A stretch of DNA of 58,581 nucleotides from DASVEG01 sp035540495 (GCA_035540495.1 DATLGL010000016.1:1-58581), one strand, 5' to 3'. Counted from the stretch's first letter, positions 16,475-25,431 are shown. The notes: generated from the letters alone by a model not told the origin. Numbers and translations: made by a program.

Positions 16475-17805
16475 AGCACCCCCGGGATCGTCTCGATCAG
16501 GTCTGACGCCACGAGCCCCTCGCCGCGACCGGCACGCCGTGAAGCAAGCCCGTGCGCGCACGCCGCGAGCGACGCCGCGTCGAGCGGGTCGAGACCGCGG
16601 GCGAGGAACGCAGCCACGATGCCCGTGAGCACGTCACCGGTTCCCGCGGTCGCGAGCGTCGCGGCCCCGGTGGTGACGAAGCGCGCCTCACCCGCCGGCG
16701 ACGCGACGACGGTCGCCGGTCCCTTCACCAGGACGGTTGCGTTCGTGCGGGAGGCGAGCTGCCGCGCGCCGGCGACACGATCCCGCGAGATCGGCTGGCC
16801 TGCGAGGTGCTCGTACTCACCTTCGTGGGGCGTGAGCACGACGCCGTCACGCAGCCTGTCGTCAGGCAGCGCACGCAGCCCGTCGCCGTCGACCACCGTC
16901 GGGACCGCGGCCTCCGCGATGACCCGCGCGGCCGAAGCCAGCGTCGCCTCGCGCCGACCGAGGCCCGGGCCGATCGCCAACGCGCGCATGCGGTCGCACG
17001 CTTCGATCGCTTCAGCCGCCCAGTCGTCGGCGGCGAGCGGGACCGCGACCGCCTCGGTCACACCCAGCGCGGAGACATCGGTGCGCGACGACCCGGGCAC
17101 CGCGAGGCGCACGTACCCCGACCCGGCGCGAAAGGCAGCCCGGGCACAGAGGGCCGGGGCGCCCGTCATGCCGGGTGAGCCTGCGACGACCGCCACTGCG
17201 GCGGCGTACTTGTGCGCGTCGCGAGCACGGCCCGGAAGCGCGGTCAGGTCGGACGGCTCCACCAGATGCGCTCGGGCGGCCGACACGTCGAGCCCGATGT
17301 CGACCACCGTGACGAGCCCCGATCGACGGTCGGACGTCAGGTCGTAGAGCAGCCCGGGCTTCAGCGCCGCGAACGTGACCGTCGCATCCGCTCGCACCGC
17401 TCTGCGGCACGCTTCACCCGTGAGGCCGTCGACACCGGATGGGATGTCGACCGCCAGCACGAACGCCTCACCGGCGTCGGGCGCGCGGTAGTCACCTCGG
17501 AACCCGGTGCCGTAGGCGGCATCGATCGCCAGGTCGGCTGCGGGCAACACCGCAGGACACGACGCGGCGTCGAAGACGGCCACCCGGATCCCCCGTCGTT
17601 CGAGCCGGCGGGCTGCCGCCCGCCCGTCGGCGCCGTTGTTGCCGTTGCCTGCGACCACGACGACGCGACGGCCGTAGGTGCCGCCGAGGATGTCGAGCGC
17701 AGCCGCAGCGACCGCAGCGCCTGCCCGCTCGACCAGCACCTCGACGGGCTCGGGCGCGGAGGCGTCGATTGCCCGCATCTCCTCCGGCGTGACGACCGGG
17801 ATCAC
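16459..17805 (-). CDS. nnr: Bifunctional NAD(P)H-hydrate epimerase / ADP-dependent dehydratase
   Basis: Repairs hydrated NAD(P)H. The 448 residues combine an N-terminal YjeF_N epimerase domain (about 1-200; VVVVAGNGNNGADGRAAARRL) with a C-terminal ribokinase-like dehydratase domain (about 215-445; LTPHEGEYEHLAG, and TLATAGTGDVLTGIVAAFLA with the catalytic Asp of GTGD). The start is GTG at 17803-17805, 7 nt after acpS. The fused two-domain arrangement is the common bacterial one. Confidence 0.94.
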   Translation of the reverse strand: MIPVVTPEEMRAIDASAPEPVEVLVERAGAAVAAAALDILGGTYGRRVVVVAGNGNNGADGRAAARRLERRGIRVAVFDAASCPAVLPAADLAIDAAYGTGFRGDYRAPDAGEAFVLAVDIPSGVDGLTGEACRRAVRADATVTFAALKPGLLYDLTSDRRSGLVTVVDIGLDVSAARAHLVEPSDLTALPGRARDAHKYAAAVAVVAGSPGMTGAPALCARAAFRAGSGYVRLAVPGSSRTDVSALGVTEAVAVPLAADDWAAEAIEACDRMRALAIGPGLGRREATLASAARVIAEAAVPTVVDGDGLRALPDDRLRDGVVLTPHEGEYEHLAGQPISRDRVAGARQLASRTNATVLVKGPATVVASPAGEARFVTTGAATLATAGTGDVLTGIVAAFLARGLDPLDAASLAACAHGLASRRAGRGEGLVASDLIETIPGVLWPAR

Positions 17806-17812
17806 GAGCGGC

Positions 17813-18187
17813 TCATCGCAGGGCGGCGACGACGGCGAGCGCGATCAGGTCGGAGTGGGTGATCGAGACCATCCAGCCGTTGATCCCGCGAGCGGCCGCG
17901 AGGTCGGCGGCGCGCCCTGACAGCCGCAGTGATGGCTCGCCGCTTCGGGCCTTCGTCACCTCGACGTCGTGGAACTTGAACGCACCGAGGCCGACGCCGA
18001 GCGCCTTCATCGTCGCTTCCTTGACCGCGAACCGCGCCGCCAGCCGCTCGGTCGGATCGTTCTTGCGCAGCGCGTACGCACGCTCGCCCTCGGTGAAGAC
18101 GCGCTCGACCATCCCCGGCGTGCGCTTCAGCGCGATGCGGAAGCGATCGAGGTCGACGACGTCGGTGCCGAGGGACACCAGCTCCAC
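17813..18187 (-). CDS. acpS: Holo-[acyl-carrier-protein] synthase
   Basis: Transfers phosphopantetheine from CoA to acyl carrier protein. It has 124 residues with the magnesium-binding LGTDVVDLDRF motif and the second motif RLAARFAVKEATMKALG, and the C-terminal SITHSDLIALAVV. Start GTG at 18185-18187; a second GTG three codons in is possible. It lies 9 nt downstream of the large GlmS-like gene. Confidence 0.94.
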   Translation of the reverse strand: MELVSLGTDVVDLDRFRIALKRTPGMVERVFTEGERAYALRKNDPTERLAARFAVKEATMKALGVGLGAFKFHDVEVTKARSGEPSLRLSGRAADLAAARGINGWMVSITHSDLIALAVVAALR

Positions 18188-18196
18188 GAGGCGACG

Positions 18197-21100
18197 CTAG
18201 CGAGAGCCGGAGCCGCGCCAGTGCTGTGCGAGCACCTTGACGGGGTCAACGAGCAGGTCGACCAGGTCGACCTCGGCGAGGACGTCGTCTCGGAACGACG
18301 GCTCGGTCTCGGTGACCGCATCGACGATCGCCGCGTAGCGGTTGCGGTAGCCGGTCAGCACCTTGCGCGCCGTCGCGGCATCGAGCCGACCGCTGAACGT
18401 CGCGTGCAACAACGTGATGCCGGTGACGTGGCCGTCCTTCACCTCGGGGACGATCACGATCGTCCGCCCGTCGCGTTCGCCTCGGCTGACGGTGACCTCA
18501 CGTTCAAACGCGGCGCGCCGCTTGGTGCCCTTCAGCGCGGGATCGGTTTCGGTGCGCGACGGCAGCGTCGCCGCGACGCCGCCGGCGTCGACGCGGGAGA
18601 TGGTCGCCGTGCCCGCAGCGACATCGCCGTCGACGGCGTAACGCGAGAAGCCGGTCACCTCGCGTACGGCCGGATCGAGCTCGGCAAGCGTGCGCAGCGC
18701 CTTGTAGCCGATGCGATCGCGCGGCGCACCGGCAGCGAGAACCTCCTTGACGAGCTCGCTGCGAGCGAACGAGTCCTCCGAGCGGGAGATACCGACGGTG
18801 ACGGTCTTCGCCTGGTGCTTGATGGCGTCGATCGGACGCGTCAGCTCGTCGATCGCATCGCTCAGCGCATCCAGCAGATCGTCGATGAGGGCGGCAGGCG
18901 ACCCGACCTTGCCGTACTCCGTCTCGTACGCCTCGAGCGGCACGGTGCCGAGCGCGTACCGCAACAACGAAGAGAGGCGCACGGCGGTGTCTGCTTCGAG
19001 GTGGCCGTTCAGGGCGCCGTTGCGCAACTCGGCGAAGTACGACTCGGCGAGGGGGGCCAGCTGCCCGCCGATCCGCCCGAGGTCGACGTCGTCGGAATGC
19101 TCTGCGATCGACTCCTCGATCACGCCACGAGCCTCACGAAGAAGCCGGGCTTGCGCGTCGATGGCCACCGCAGCCTCGTAGCCGAACAGGTGGCCGGCCA
19201 TGGCCGAGAGGATGAAGTCGAGCTCGGGATGCACCGCCGGCACGGAGATGACGCCCAGCGCGGCGTCGAAGCGCGTCTCGCCGTCGTTCGCGATCACGAT
19301 CGGTGCCGCCTTGTGCGCCCGGAAGATCGCGACCTCCTTGGCGACGTCGTCCGCTGTCGCGCCGCTCAGTCCCGCGCCGCACAGGAGGATCAGCGGCTCC
19401 GACGAGAGGTCGATGTGCTTCTTGTCCTCGGTGACGTCACAGGCGACGGACTTGTAGCAGAGCTCCGACAGCTTGATCCGGACCTCTTCCGCCGCGACGA
19501 CGTTCGGACCGTTGCCGACGATCGCCCAGTAACGACGGGGTGGCGCGTGGCGCTGCGCGATCTCCGCGATGTCGCCCTGGCGCGAAAGCACCGTCTCCAT
19601 CGCTTCCGGCAGACGACGCAGCCCGTCGAGCAGCTCGGCGCCGCGATGGCGATCGCCGAGTCCTGCGGCGTCGGCCAGACCCCAAGCGAGGAGGATCCCG
19701 GCCGCGACCTGGGCGTAGAACGCCTTCGTGGACGGCACCGCCATCTCCACGTCACGCCCGTCGGAGGTGTACAGGACGCCGTCGCTCTTGTCGACGAGAT
19801 CGCTGTTGCGCCGGTTCACGATCGCCACGACGGTCGCTCCACGGGCACGCACCAGGTCGACCGTGCGGTTCGTGTCGGTCGACGTCCCGGACTGGCTGAC
19901 GGCGACCACGAGCGTGTCGCTCATGTCGTCGCGCAACGAGAAGCCCGAGAGCTCGGCTGCCGTCATCGCGCGGGCGTCGATCGCGGTGGACGACAGAGCG
20001 TCGGTGAACGACGCGGCGACGGACCGAGCGGCGATGGCCGCGGTGCCTTGGCCCGTCGCGATGATCCTCGTGATGTCGCCCCGGCGCAGCCGGTCGACGA
20101 GGTTGCCGGGCATCGCTGCCGCCGGCAGCCGGGCCGCCAAGAGGCCGCGATCCTCGACGAGCTTTCCTCGCAGCGTCTTGCGGATCGATGACGGCGACTC
20201 GCCGATCTCCTTCAGCAGGAAGTGCGGCGCACCGGCACGATCGATGTCGCGAGTCGTGATCTCCGCGGTGGAGATGTCGTCGTCCGAGAGCGGGAGCTCC
20301 GTGCCGTCGAACGCGAGACGCCGGATCGCAGCGATCGTTCCCGCCCCGTCGCGACGCACCTCGACGACCTGGCCGTTGACGCCGTTGCTGCCGTAGATGC
20401 CCTCGCCGTCCATGCGCAGGTACCGAGGCGTCTCCTCGACCAACCCGTAGGGCTCGCTCGCGATGACGAAGCTGTCTTCTGCGAGGCCGACGTACAGCGC
20501 CTGGCCGGAGCCGCGGAGAGCGAGGTGGAGGACCTCGGGGTCGGCCGCGCTCGACGTCGCGATGGCGACCGAGCCTTCGAACCGAGCGACGGTCGTTCGG
20601 AACGCGTCGAGCAGGTCGTCGCCCTCCGCCACCCGCCGCGACACGAGCGTCGGGATCACCTTGGCGTCGGTCGTGATCTCGGGTGCCACCTCGAGGCGCT
20701 CTTCGGCGCGCAACTCGAGGTGGTTGTCGACGTCTCCGTTGAGCGCAGCCACGACGTACGGCCCTCGCGAGCTGTCGCCCTCCTCGGAGTTCAGCGGGTG
20801 GGCGTTCGGTTCGCTGATGATGCCGACGCTCGCCCACCGGGTGTGGGCGAGCACGGTGGCGACCGCACCCGGAGCCGAGACCGCTTTCCGCAGGAGCGAG
20901 TCGGCGGAGATCGTTGCCCGAAGGTGGGCGGTGTTGTCACCGAGCTCGCCGATCTCGGCCGCGGCCTTGTAGACGAAGCCGAGCCGGCCATCGATCGCGC
21001 GCACGCTCCCGTCGGTGAAGAGCTCGTGGTTGCGGGCTGCGATCTCGCGACGCACCGCTTCGTCGTCGAGGTCGACGCCGTGGTTGTCGACGAGGACGTG

Positions 21101-21613
21101 CACGCCGGCCGAGTCGCGACCGCGCACCTCGAGGCGGTCGATCGACGACAGGGCGACCTGGATCGACAGGTACGCGCCGAGAGCGTCGGCGGAGCGGGCA
21201 TCGCCGGCGAGGCCGGCGACGGCGCGCGCCGTTCGCAGGCGGTCGCTTCGGACGGCCCACGCGGCGTCCTTGAGCGAGATCAGCGCCGCGTTCGTTCGCT
21301 CGAGGTCGGCGCCGGCGAGGGAGCCCGCGGCGTCGAGCTCGCCCTCGATCTCGGCCAGCCGCTGCGCGATGCGCTCGGTGCGGGCGTCGATGTCCTTGAC
21401 GAGCTGCTTGCCCTCGACGAGGGCGCGAACACCGGGGAGCCCCCGAAGCGACGCGTCGAGCTCACCGAGCGCGGCGGCCGCGTGGAGCAGCGTCTGCTCC
21501 GCAGGCGACGCCGCGAGCGCGGTGTCGGCTCGGGTGAGGAGGTCGAGGAGCGCATCGGCATCCGGAACCGGCCGGGTGCTGGGTGCGCGCAGAACGGCGA
21601 CGATCCCACACAT
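18197..21613 (-). CDS. GlmS-like glutamine--fructose-6-phosphate aminotransferase, greatly enlarged (1138 aa)
   Basis: Expected to make glucosamine-6-phosphate, since it sits directly after glmM. Cys2 (MCGIVAVL) is the Ntn glutaminase nucleophile. Further glutaminase motifs are RGRDSAGVHVL (164-174), HTRWASVG plus SEPNAHPL (257-274), NGDVDNHLELR (292-302) and DAKVI (316-320). SIS domain 1 includes SQSGTSTDTNRTVDLVRARG (573-592) and PSTKAF. SIS domain 2 has VRIKLSELCYKS and KKHID. Residues matching the E. coli catalytic set appear to be Lys714, Glu717, His733 and Lys936 (AKTVTV tail). It differs from the usual protein of about 610 aa in three ways: a helical insertion at residues 10-155, extra sequence at about 830-920, and about 200 residues after the catalytic tail. 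The AYPAGELKHGP loop is rewritten. It could be GlmS or a relative with another sugar substrate. Confidence 0.8.
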   Translation of the reverse strand: MCGIVAVLRAPSTRPVPDADALLDLLTRADTALAASPAEQTLLHAAAALGELDASLRGLPGVRALVEGKQLVKDIDARTERIAQRLAEIEGELDAAGSLAGADLERTNAALISLKDAAWAVRSDRLRTARAVAGLAGDARSADALGAYLSIQVALSSIDRLEVRGRDSAGVHVLVDNHGVDLDDEAVRREIAARNHELFTDGSVRAIDGRLGFVYKAAAEIGELGDNTAHLRATISADSLLRKAVSAPGAVATVLAHTRWASVGIISEPNAHPLNSEEGDSSRGPYVVAALNGDVDNHLELRAEERLEVAPEITTDAKVIPTLVSRRVAEGDDLLDAFRTTVARFEGSVAIATSSAADPEVLHLALRGSGQALYVGLAEDSFVIASEPYGLVEETPRYLRMDGEGIYGSNGVNGQVVEVRRDGAGTIAAIRRLAFDGTELPLSDDDISTAEITTRDIDRAGAPHFLLKEIGESPSSIRKTLRGKLVEDRGLLAARLPAAAMPGNLVDRLRRGDITRIIATGQGTAAIAARSVAASFTDALSSTAIDARAMTAAELSGFSLRDDMSDTLVVAVSQSGTSTDTNRTVDLVRARGATVVAIVNRRNSDLVDKSDGVLYTSDGRDVEMAVPSTKAFYAQVAAGILLAWGLADAAGLGDRHRGAELLDGLRRLPEAMETVLSRQGDIAEIAQRHAPPRRYWAIVGNGPNVVAAEEVRIKLSELCYKSVACDVTEDKKHIDLSSEPLILLCGAGLSGATADDVAKEVAIFRAHKAAPIVIANDGETRFDAALGVISVPAVHPELDFILSAMAGHLFGYEAAVAIDAQARLLREARGVIEESIAEHSDDVDLGRIGGQLAPLAESYFAELRNGALNGHLEADTAVRLSSLLRYALGTVPLEAYETEYGKVGSPAALIDDLLDALSDAIDELTRPIDAIKHQAKTVTVGISRSEDSFARSELVKEVLAAGAPRDRIGYKALRTLAELDPAVREVTGFSRYAVDGDVAAGTATISRVDAGGVAATLPSRTETDPALKGTKRRAAFEREVTVSRGERDGRTIVIVPEVKDGHVTGITLLHATFSGRLDAATARKVLTGYRNRYAAIVDAVTETEPSFRDDVLAEVDLVDLLVDPVKVLAQHWRGSGSR

Positions 21614-21628
21614 GAGTAGCTCGCGATC

Positions 21629-22972
21629 CTAGGTGGAGGCCGAAGCGGCGATCACCGAGACGAGCTCGTCGACCGCCTGTTCGGCCTCGTCGTGAGTAGG
21701 GGCTTCGACCATGACCCGCACCAGCGGTTCGGTGCCCGACGGCCGGAGGAGCACCCGCCCCTTGCCGTCGAGGCGCTTCTCCACCGCAGCGACCGCGTCG
21801 GCGACAGCGGGATCGGTCGACACCGCATCGCGATCGGCGACGCGGACGTTCTTGAGGACTTGCGGCAGCCGGGTCATCGCGCCGCGGGCCATGGCGTCGA
21901 ACGGCTCGCCGCGCCGGGCGACGATGTCGGCGAGGAGGAGGCCCGTGAGCATGCCGTCACCGGTAGTGGCGAGATCGCGGAAGATCACATGGCCCGACTG
22001 CTCGCCACCCAGCGAGTAGCCACCGTCTTCCAGCGCTTCGAGGACGTAGCGATCGCCGACCTTCGTCTCGACCACCTCGATGCCGGCGTCGGCCATGGCG
22101 AGTCGGAGGCCCAGGTTCGACATCACCGTCACCACGAGGACGCCGCCGTGCAGCGCGTCGCGCTCGCGCAGGTCACGCGCGGCCAGCGACAGGATCACGT
22201 CGCCGTCGATCAACTCGCCGTCGGGCGCCACCGCAAGGACGCGGTCGGCGTCGCCATCGAACGCGAGACCGAGGGACACGCCCGTCGTGGAGCGCACCGC
22301 CTCCTGCAGCGACTCGGGATGCGTCGAGCCGCAGCCGTGGTTGATGTTCGTGCCGTCCGGCTGAGCGTGCAGCACCGTGACCTCGGATCCAGCCCGGCGA
22401 AAGACCTCGCCCGCCAGTTCGCTCGCTGCACCATTGGCGCAGTCGAGGATGATCCGCAGCCCGTCGAGCGTGCGGCCCTCGAGCGCGTTGTTCAGGTGCT
22501 CGGCGTACGCGGCCGCCGCGGTGCGGTCGACCGTGATGTCCCCGACATCGCCGGCCACCTTCGCTTCCCCTGCTCCGCCGCCCAGGATCGAGCGCAGCTC
22601 GTCCTCGAGGCGCTCCTCGACCTCGTCGGTGAGCTTGCGGCCCCCGGGAGCGAAGAACTTGATGCCGTTGTCGGGGAACGGGTTGTGGCTCGCGGAGACC
22701 ACCGCGCCCGGGGAGTCGCGCACCGCCGAGGCATGGGCGACGGCCGGCGTGGGGACGACGCCGAGGTCGACGACCTCGGCACCTTCGCTCGCTAGCCCGG
22801 CCGACAGCACCGCCTGCAGCAGCGGCCCGGATCGCCTGGTGTCGCGGCCGATCACCCACGGCCCCGGCCCCAGGACGCGCGCCGCCGCTCGGCCCAGCGC
22901 GAGCACGAGCTCCGGGCTCAGCTCCGCGTTCGCGAGTCCACGAACGCCATCCGTACCGAACGTCAGCGACAT
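21629..22972 (-). CDS. glmM: Phosphoglucosamine mutase
   Basis: Isomerises glucosamine-6-phosphate to glucosamine-1-phosphate for UDP-GlcNAc synthesis. It has 447 residues with FGTDGVRGLAN at the N-terminus, the phosphoserine loop VVSASHNPFPDNGIKFF (Ser95), the metal loop FDGDADR, and the phosphate-binding RPSGTEPLVRVM near the end. I chose the ATG at 22970-22972, which gives the family N-terminus MSLTFGTDG; an in-frame start 18 nt upstream is less likely. It lies 15 nt before the GlmS-like gene. A long hairpin separates it from rpsI. Confidence 0.95.
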   Translation of the reverse strand: MSLTFGTDGVRGLANAELSPELVLALGRAAARVLGPGPWVIGRDTRRSGPLLQAVLSAGLASEGAEVVDLGVVPTPAVAHASAVRDSPGAVVSASHNPFPDNGIKFFAPGGRKLTDEVEERLEDELRSILGGGAGEAKVAGDVGDITVDRTAAAAYAEHLNNALEGRTLDGLRIILDCANGAASELAGEVFRRAGSEVTVLHAQPDGTNINHGCGSTHPESLQEAVRSTTGVSLGLAFDGDADRVLAVAPDGELIDGDVILSLAARDLRERDALHGGVLVVTVMSNLGLRLAMADAGIEVVETKVGDRYVLEALEDGGYSLGGEQSGHVIFRDLATTGDGMLTGLLLADIVARRGEPFDAMARGAMTRLPQVLKNVRVADRDAVSTDPAVADAVAAVEKRLDGKGRVLLRPSGTEPLVRVMVEAPTHDEAEQAVDELVSVIAASAST

Positions 22973-23000
22973 GCGGCCACGATCCTCCACACGCGACGAA

Positions 23001-23047
23001 GGTTGGGTCTGTTTCCTGGCAGCGGGTGCCTGGAAACCAACCCAACC
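23001..23047 (-). terminator. Long imperfect hairpin between rpsI and glmM
   Basis: Arms 23001-23021 and 23027-23047 pair at 18 of 21 positions around a 5-nt loop (GCGGG). It stands alone in the 104-nt gap between the rpsI stop and the glmM start. There is no U-tract, so it may be a tail-less actinobacterial terminator or an RNA stability/attenuation element. Confidence 0.55.
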
Positions 23048-23076
23048 CTCGTGGTCGTGCCGACCAGCGGCAGCAC

Positions 23077-23469
23077 TTACCGCTTCGAGTACTGCGGCGC
23101 CTTGCGAGCCTTCTTGAGGCCGTACTTCTTCGACTCCTTCTCGCGGGCGTCGCGGGTGAGGAAGCCGGCCTTCTTGAGCGACGACCGGAGCTCGGGATCG
23201 AGCTCGGCCAGCGCACGGGCGATGCCGAGGCGGAGGGCGCCGGCCTGGCCCGAGATGCCACCGCCGTCGATGGTGGCGTCGATGTCGTAGACCTCGTTGG
23301 TCGTCGTGAGCCGGAGGGGCTCGGTGACGATCATGCGGTGCGTCGCGGACGGGAAGTAGTCGTCGATCGGGCGCTTGTTCACCGTGACGGCGCCGGAACC
23401 TGGGCGAACCCGCACACGGGCGACGGCCTGCTTGCGGCGACCGGTGGACTGGATGAGCGGCTGGGGCAC
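23077..23469 (-). CDS. rpsI: 30S ribosomal protein S9
   Basis: Small-subunit protein whose C-terminal tail reaches the P-site tRNA. It has 130 residues with TGRRKQAVARVRVRPGSGAV near the N-terminus, the internal GGISGQAGALRLGIARAL block and the basic terminal KKARKAPQYSKR. It lies 23 nt downstream of rplM, the standard pair. Confidence 0.98.
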   Translation of the reverse strand: MPQPLIQSTGRRKQAVARVRVRPGSGAVTVNKRPIDDYFPSATHRMIVTEPLRLTTTNEVYDIDATIDGGGISGQAGALRLGIARALAELDPELRSSLKKAGFLTRDAREKESKKYGLKKARKAPQYSKR

Positions 23470-23492
23470 TTCGTCGGACTCCTGTTCGCGAC

Positions 23493-23948
23493 CTAGGCCG
23501 ACGCCCGCTTGGCGATCGGGGCGAGGTCGAGCGTCTGTGGCTGCTGCGCCTGGTGCGGATGCTCGGGGCCGGCGTAGACCTTGAGCTTCTTGAGCATGTT
23601 GCGACCGAGGGTGTTCTTCGGGAGCATGCCCTTCACGGCGCGGCGGACGGCTTCCTCGGGGTTCTTCTCGAGGAGGTCGGTGTAGCGGGTCTCGCGAAGG
23701 CCGCCCGGGTAGCCGGTGTGGCGGTAGACCGTCTTCTTCTCAGCCTTGTTCGACGTGAGCACGACCTTCGCGGCGTTGGTGATCACGACGAAGTCGCCGG
23801 TGTCGACGTGCGGGGCGAAGATCGCCTTGTGCTTCCCGCGCAGGACGCGGGCGACCTCGGTGGCGAGCCGGCCGAGCACCAGGCCGTCGGCATCGACGAC
23901 GTGCCAGGCGCGCTGGATGTCAGTGGGCTTCGGTGAAAAGGTGCGCAC
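23493..23948 (-). CDS. rplM: 50S ribosomal protein L13
   Basis: Early-assembling large-subunit protein. It has 151 residues with WHVVDADGLVLGRLATEVAR, the conserved DTGDFVVITNAAKV and KMLPKN-type GMLPKNTLGRNMLKKLKVYAG, and the late GPEHPHQAQQP motif. The start is GTG at 23946-23948 (VRTFSPKP). The 111 upstream codons run through a promoter region and are excluded. Confidence 0.97.
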   Translation of the reverse strand: MRTFSPKPTDIQRAWHVVDADGLVLGRLATEVARVLRGKHKAIFAPHVDTGDFVVITNAAKVVLTSNKAEKKTVYRHTGYPGGLRETRYTDLLEKNPEEAVRRAVKGMLPKNTLGRNMLKKLKVYAGPEHPHQAQQPQTLDLAPIAKRASA

Positions 23949-24015
23949 GCGACGACTTTCTTTCGAGAACTGCGATGTCAGACCGCGCGCAACCAGCGTC
24001 GCGGGACGGTCGACC

Positions 24016-24045
24016 AGTGTACGGGACGCGCGTGCTAGGCGACAA
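24016..24045 (-). promoter_or_regulatory. rplM-rpsI promoter
   Basis: On the minus strand TTGTCG (24040-24045) and TACACT (24016-24021) are 18 nt apart, about 70 nt upstream of the rplM start. No better pair is seen in the 103-nt gap after the preceding membrane-protein gene. Confidence 0.6.
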
Positions 24046-24051
24046 CCGGCG

Positions 24052-24549
24052 CTAGCGGCTCGTCGTGCGGTGCAGCGGCGTGGTTGCGGACAGCCACAGC
24101 GCGAACCCAGCGAGGGCGATCGTCGCCAGGCGGCCGACGACGCTCGACAGCTTGAACATCGCCGCTGCGCTCGCCGTGAGGTCGACGACGACGCCGTTGG
24201 CGGCGAGGAGCACGGTGACGAGCGAGACCGCAGCGCCGAGCCCCAGGGTGACCGAGGTGGCGACCTGCGCGGGCTCGCCACCCTTGCGCCGCTCGTGCAC
24301 GACGAGGGCGATCGCCGTGAGCGACAGGCCCGCGACGAACGGGGTCGCCGCCTGGGCGAGCAGGCGGAATCGCTCGGTCGCCTCGTCGTTGCGGGCGTCG
24401 GCCAGCGCGAACGCGTACAGCACGCCGGCCAGCAGGAGCATCGCGGCGGCCGCCACGAGCACGAGCGACCCGTAGTCGAGCGGCGAATGGCGCACCCGGT
24501 CGGCCATCGAGGCGTCGCTCGGCAGGTCGTTGGTCGTCGTGTCGCTCAT
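24052..24549 (-). CDS. Hypothetical four-helix membrane protein
   Basis: The protein has 165 residues with four hydrophobic segments at about 28-46, 62-78, 98-116 and 138-155, and a short hydrophilic N-terminus (MSDTTTNDLPSDASMADRV). I do not recognise the family. The ATG at 24547-24549 overlaps the truA stop as ATGA, so it is coupled to truA. It is followed by the rplM promoter region. Confidence 0.65.
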   Translation of the reverse strand: MSDTTTNDLPSDASMADRVRHSPLDYGSLVLVAAAAMLLLAGVLYAFALADARNDEATERFRLLAQAATPFVAGLSLTAIALVVHERRKGGEPAQVATSVTLGLGAAVSLVTVLLAANGVVVDLTASAAAMFKLSSVVGRLATIALAGFALWLSATTPLHRTTSR

Positions 24550-25355
24550 CCGTACAGGACCTCCCACAGGCACAGCCCGTGCGCCGGAGCGACCGGTCCG
24601 GCGACCGAGCGATCCTTCGCACGCAGCATCCAGGTGATGTCGCCGGCCCGCTTCTTCCCCAGGCCGACGTCGACGATGGTGCCCACGATCGAGCGAACCA
24701 TCTGATGGCAGAAGGACTGAGCTTCGATGTCGAAGCGCAGGATCCCTTCGCCGAGGTCGACCCAGGTGGCGTCGTGCACCTTGCGCACCATCGATCTCGC
24801 CGGATCGTCGGGCTTCTTGCAGAACGTCGAGAAGTCGTGCTCACCGAGGAACGGATCGCACGCGGCGAGCATCGCCCGCACGTCGAGCGGGGTGTCGACG
24901 TGCCACGCCGTGGTGGCCCGGAACGGGTCGGGCGTCGGCGTGTTCACGATCGTGTAGCGGTAGCGCCGGGCGGTGGCGCTGAACCGGGCGTCGAAGTCGG
25001 GCGAAGCGACATCGGCAGCCCGGACGACGACCGACGGCTTGAGCATCCGGTTCAGGCTCCGCTGCAGGCTGGCGAGGTCGAGTTCGCCTGCGCTCGCGTC
25101 GAGCGGCGAGTCGAAGTGCACCACCTGCCCCCACGCGTGCACGCCGGCGTCGGTACGGCCGGCGCACGTCAGCTTCACCGGGTGCCCGAGCACCTTGTGG
25201 GCCGCCTCTTGGAGGACCCCTGCGACCGTGCGGACGCCCTCCGCCTGCGCCGCGAACCCCTTGAACCCGCTCCCCTCGTACGCGACCACCATCCGGACGC
25301 GCGTCCGCGCCTCGACGGGGGTGGCGGTTTCGGGCGGGTCCTCGAACAGGGTCAC
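24546..25355 (-). CDS. truA: tRNA pseudouridine(38-40) synthase TruA
   Basis: Converts U38-U40 in the anticodon stem to pseudouridine. It has 269 residues, with MVVAYEGSGFKGFAAQ, the catalytic-Asp motif CAGRTDAGVHAWGQVVHF, the DFDARFSATARRYRY block and the C-terminal QSFCHQMVRSIVGTIVDVG. I chose the GTG at 25353-25355 (VTLFEDPP); upstream in-frame sequence is the palindrome at 25366-25403 and rplQ. It follows rplQ in the common order and is coupled to the membrane protein downstream. Confidence 0.93.
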   Translation of the reverse strand: MTLFEDPPETATPVEARTRVRMVVAYEGSGFKGFAAQAEGVRTVAGVLQEAAHKVLGHPVKLTCAGRTDAGVHAWGQVVHFDSPLDASAGELDLASLQRSLNRMLKPSVVVRAADVASPDFDARFSATARRYRYTIVNTPTPDPFRATTAWHVDTPLDVRAMLAACDPFLGEHDFSTFCKKPDDPARSMVRKVHDATWVDLGEGILRFDIEAQSFCHQMVRSIVGTIVDVGLGKKRAGDITWMLRAKDRSVAGPVAPAHGLCLWEVLYG

Positions 25356-25365
25356 GACGCGATTC

Positions 25366-25403
25366 GGGCACGCTTTCGCCGAGATCTCGGCGGAAGCGTG
25401 CCC
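25366..25403 (-). terminator. 38-nt near-perfect palindrome between rplQ and truA
   Basis: Two 19-nt arms abut without a loop and pair at 18 of 19 positions. It lies 28 nt after the rplQ stop and 10 nt before the truA start. It could terminate the ribosomal-protein transcript in both directions, or bind a dimeric protein. No U-tract follows. Confidence 0.5.
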
Positions 25404-25431
25404 AAAACGTAGAGGGTGAGGATCAGTCGAG

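Noticed and set aside
18197..21613. GlmS-like gene as an assembly artefact fusing several genes
   Set aside because: GlmS motifs occur in correct order across the whole length including the catalytic tail at about 930-940, and the extra segments share frame and base composition.
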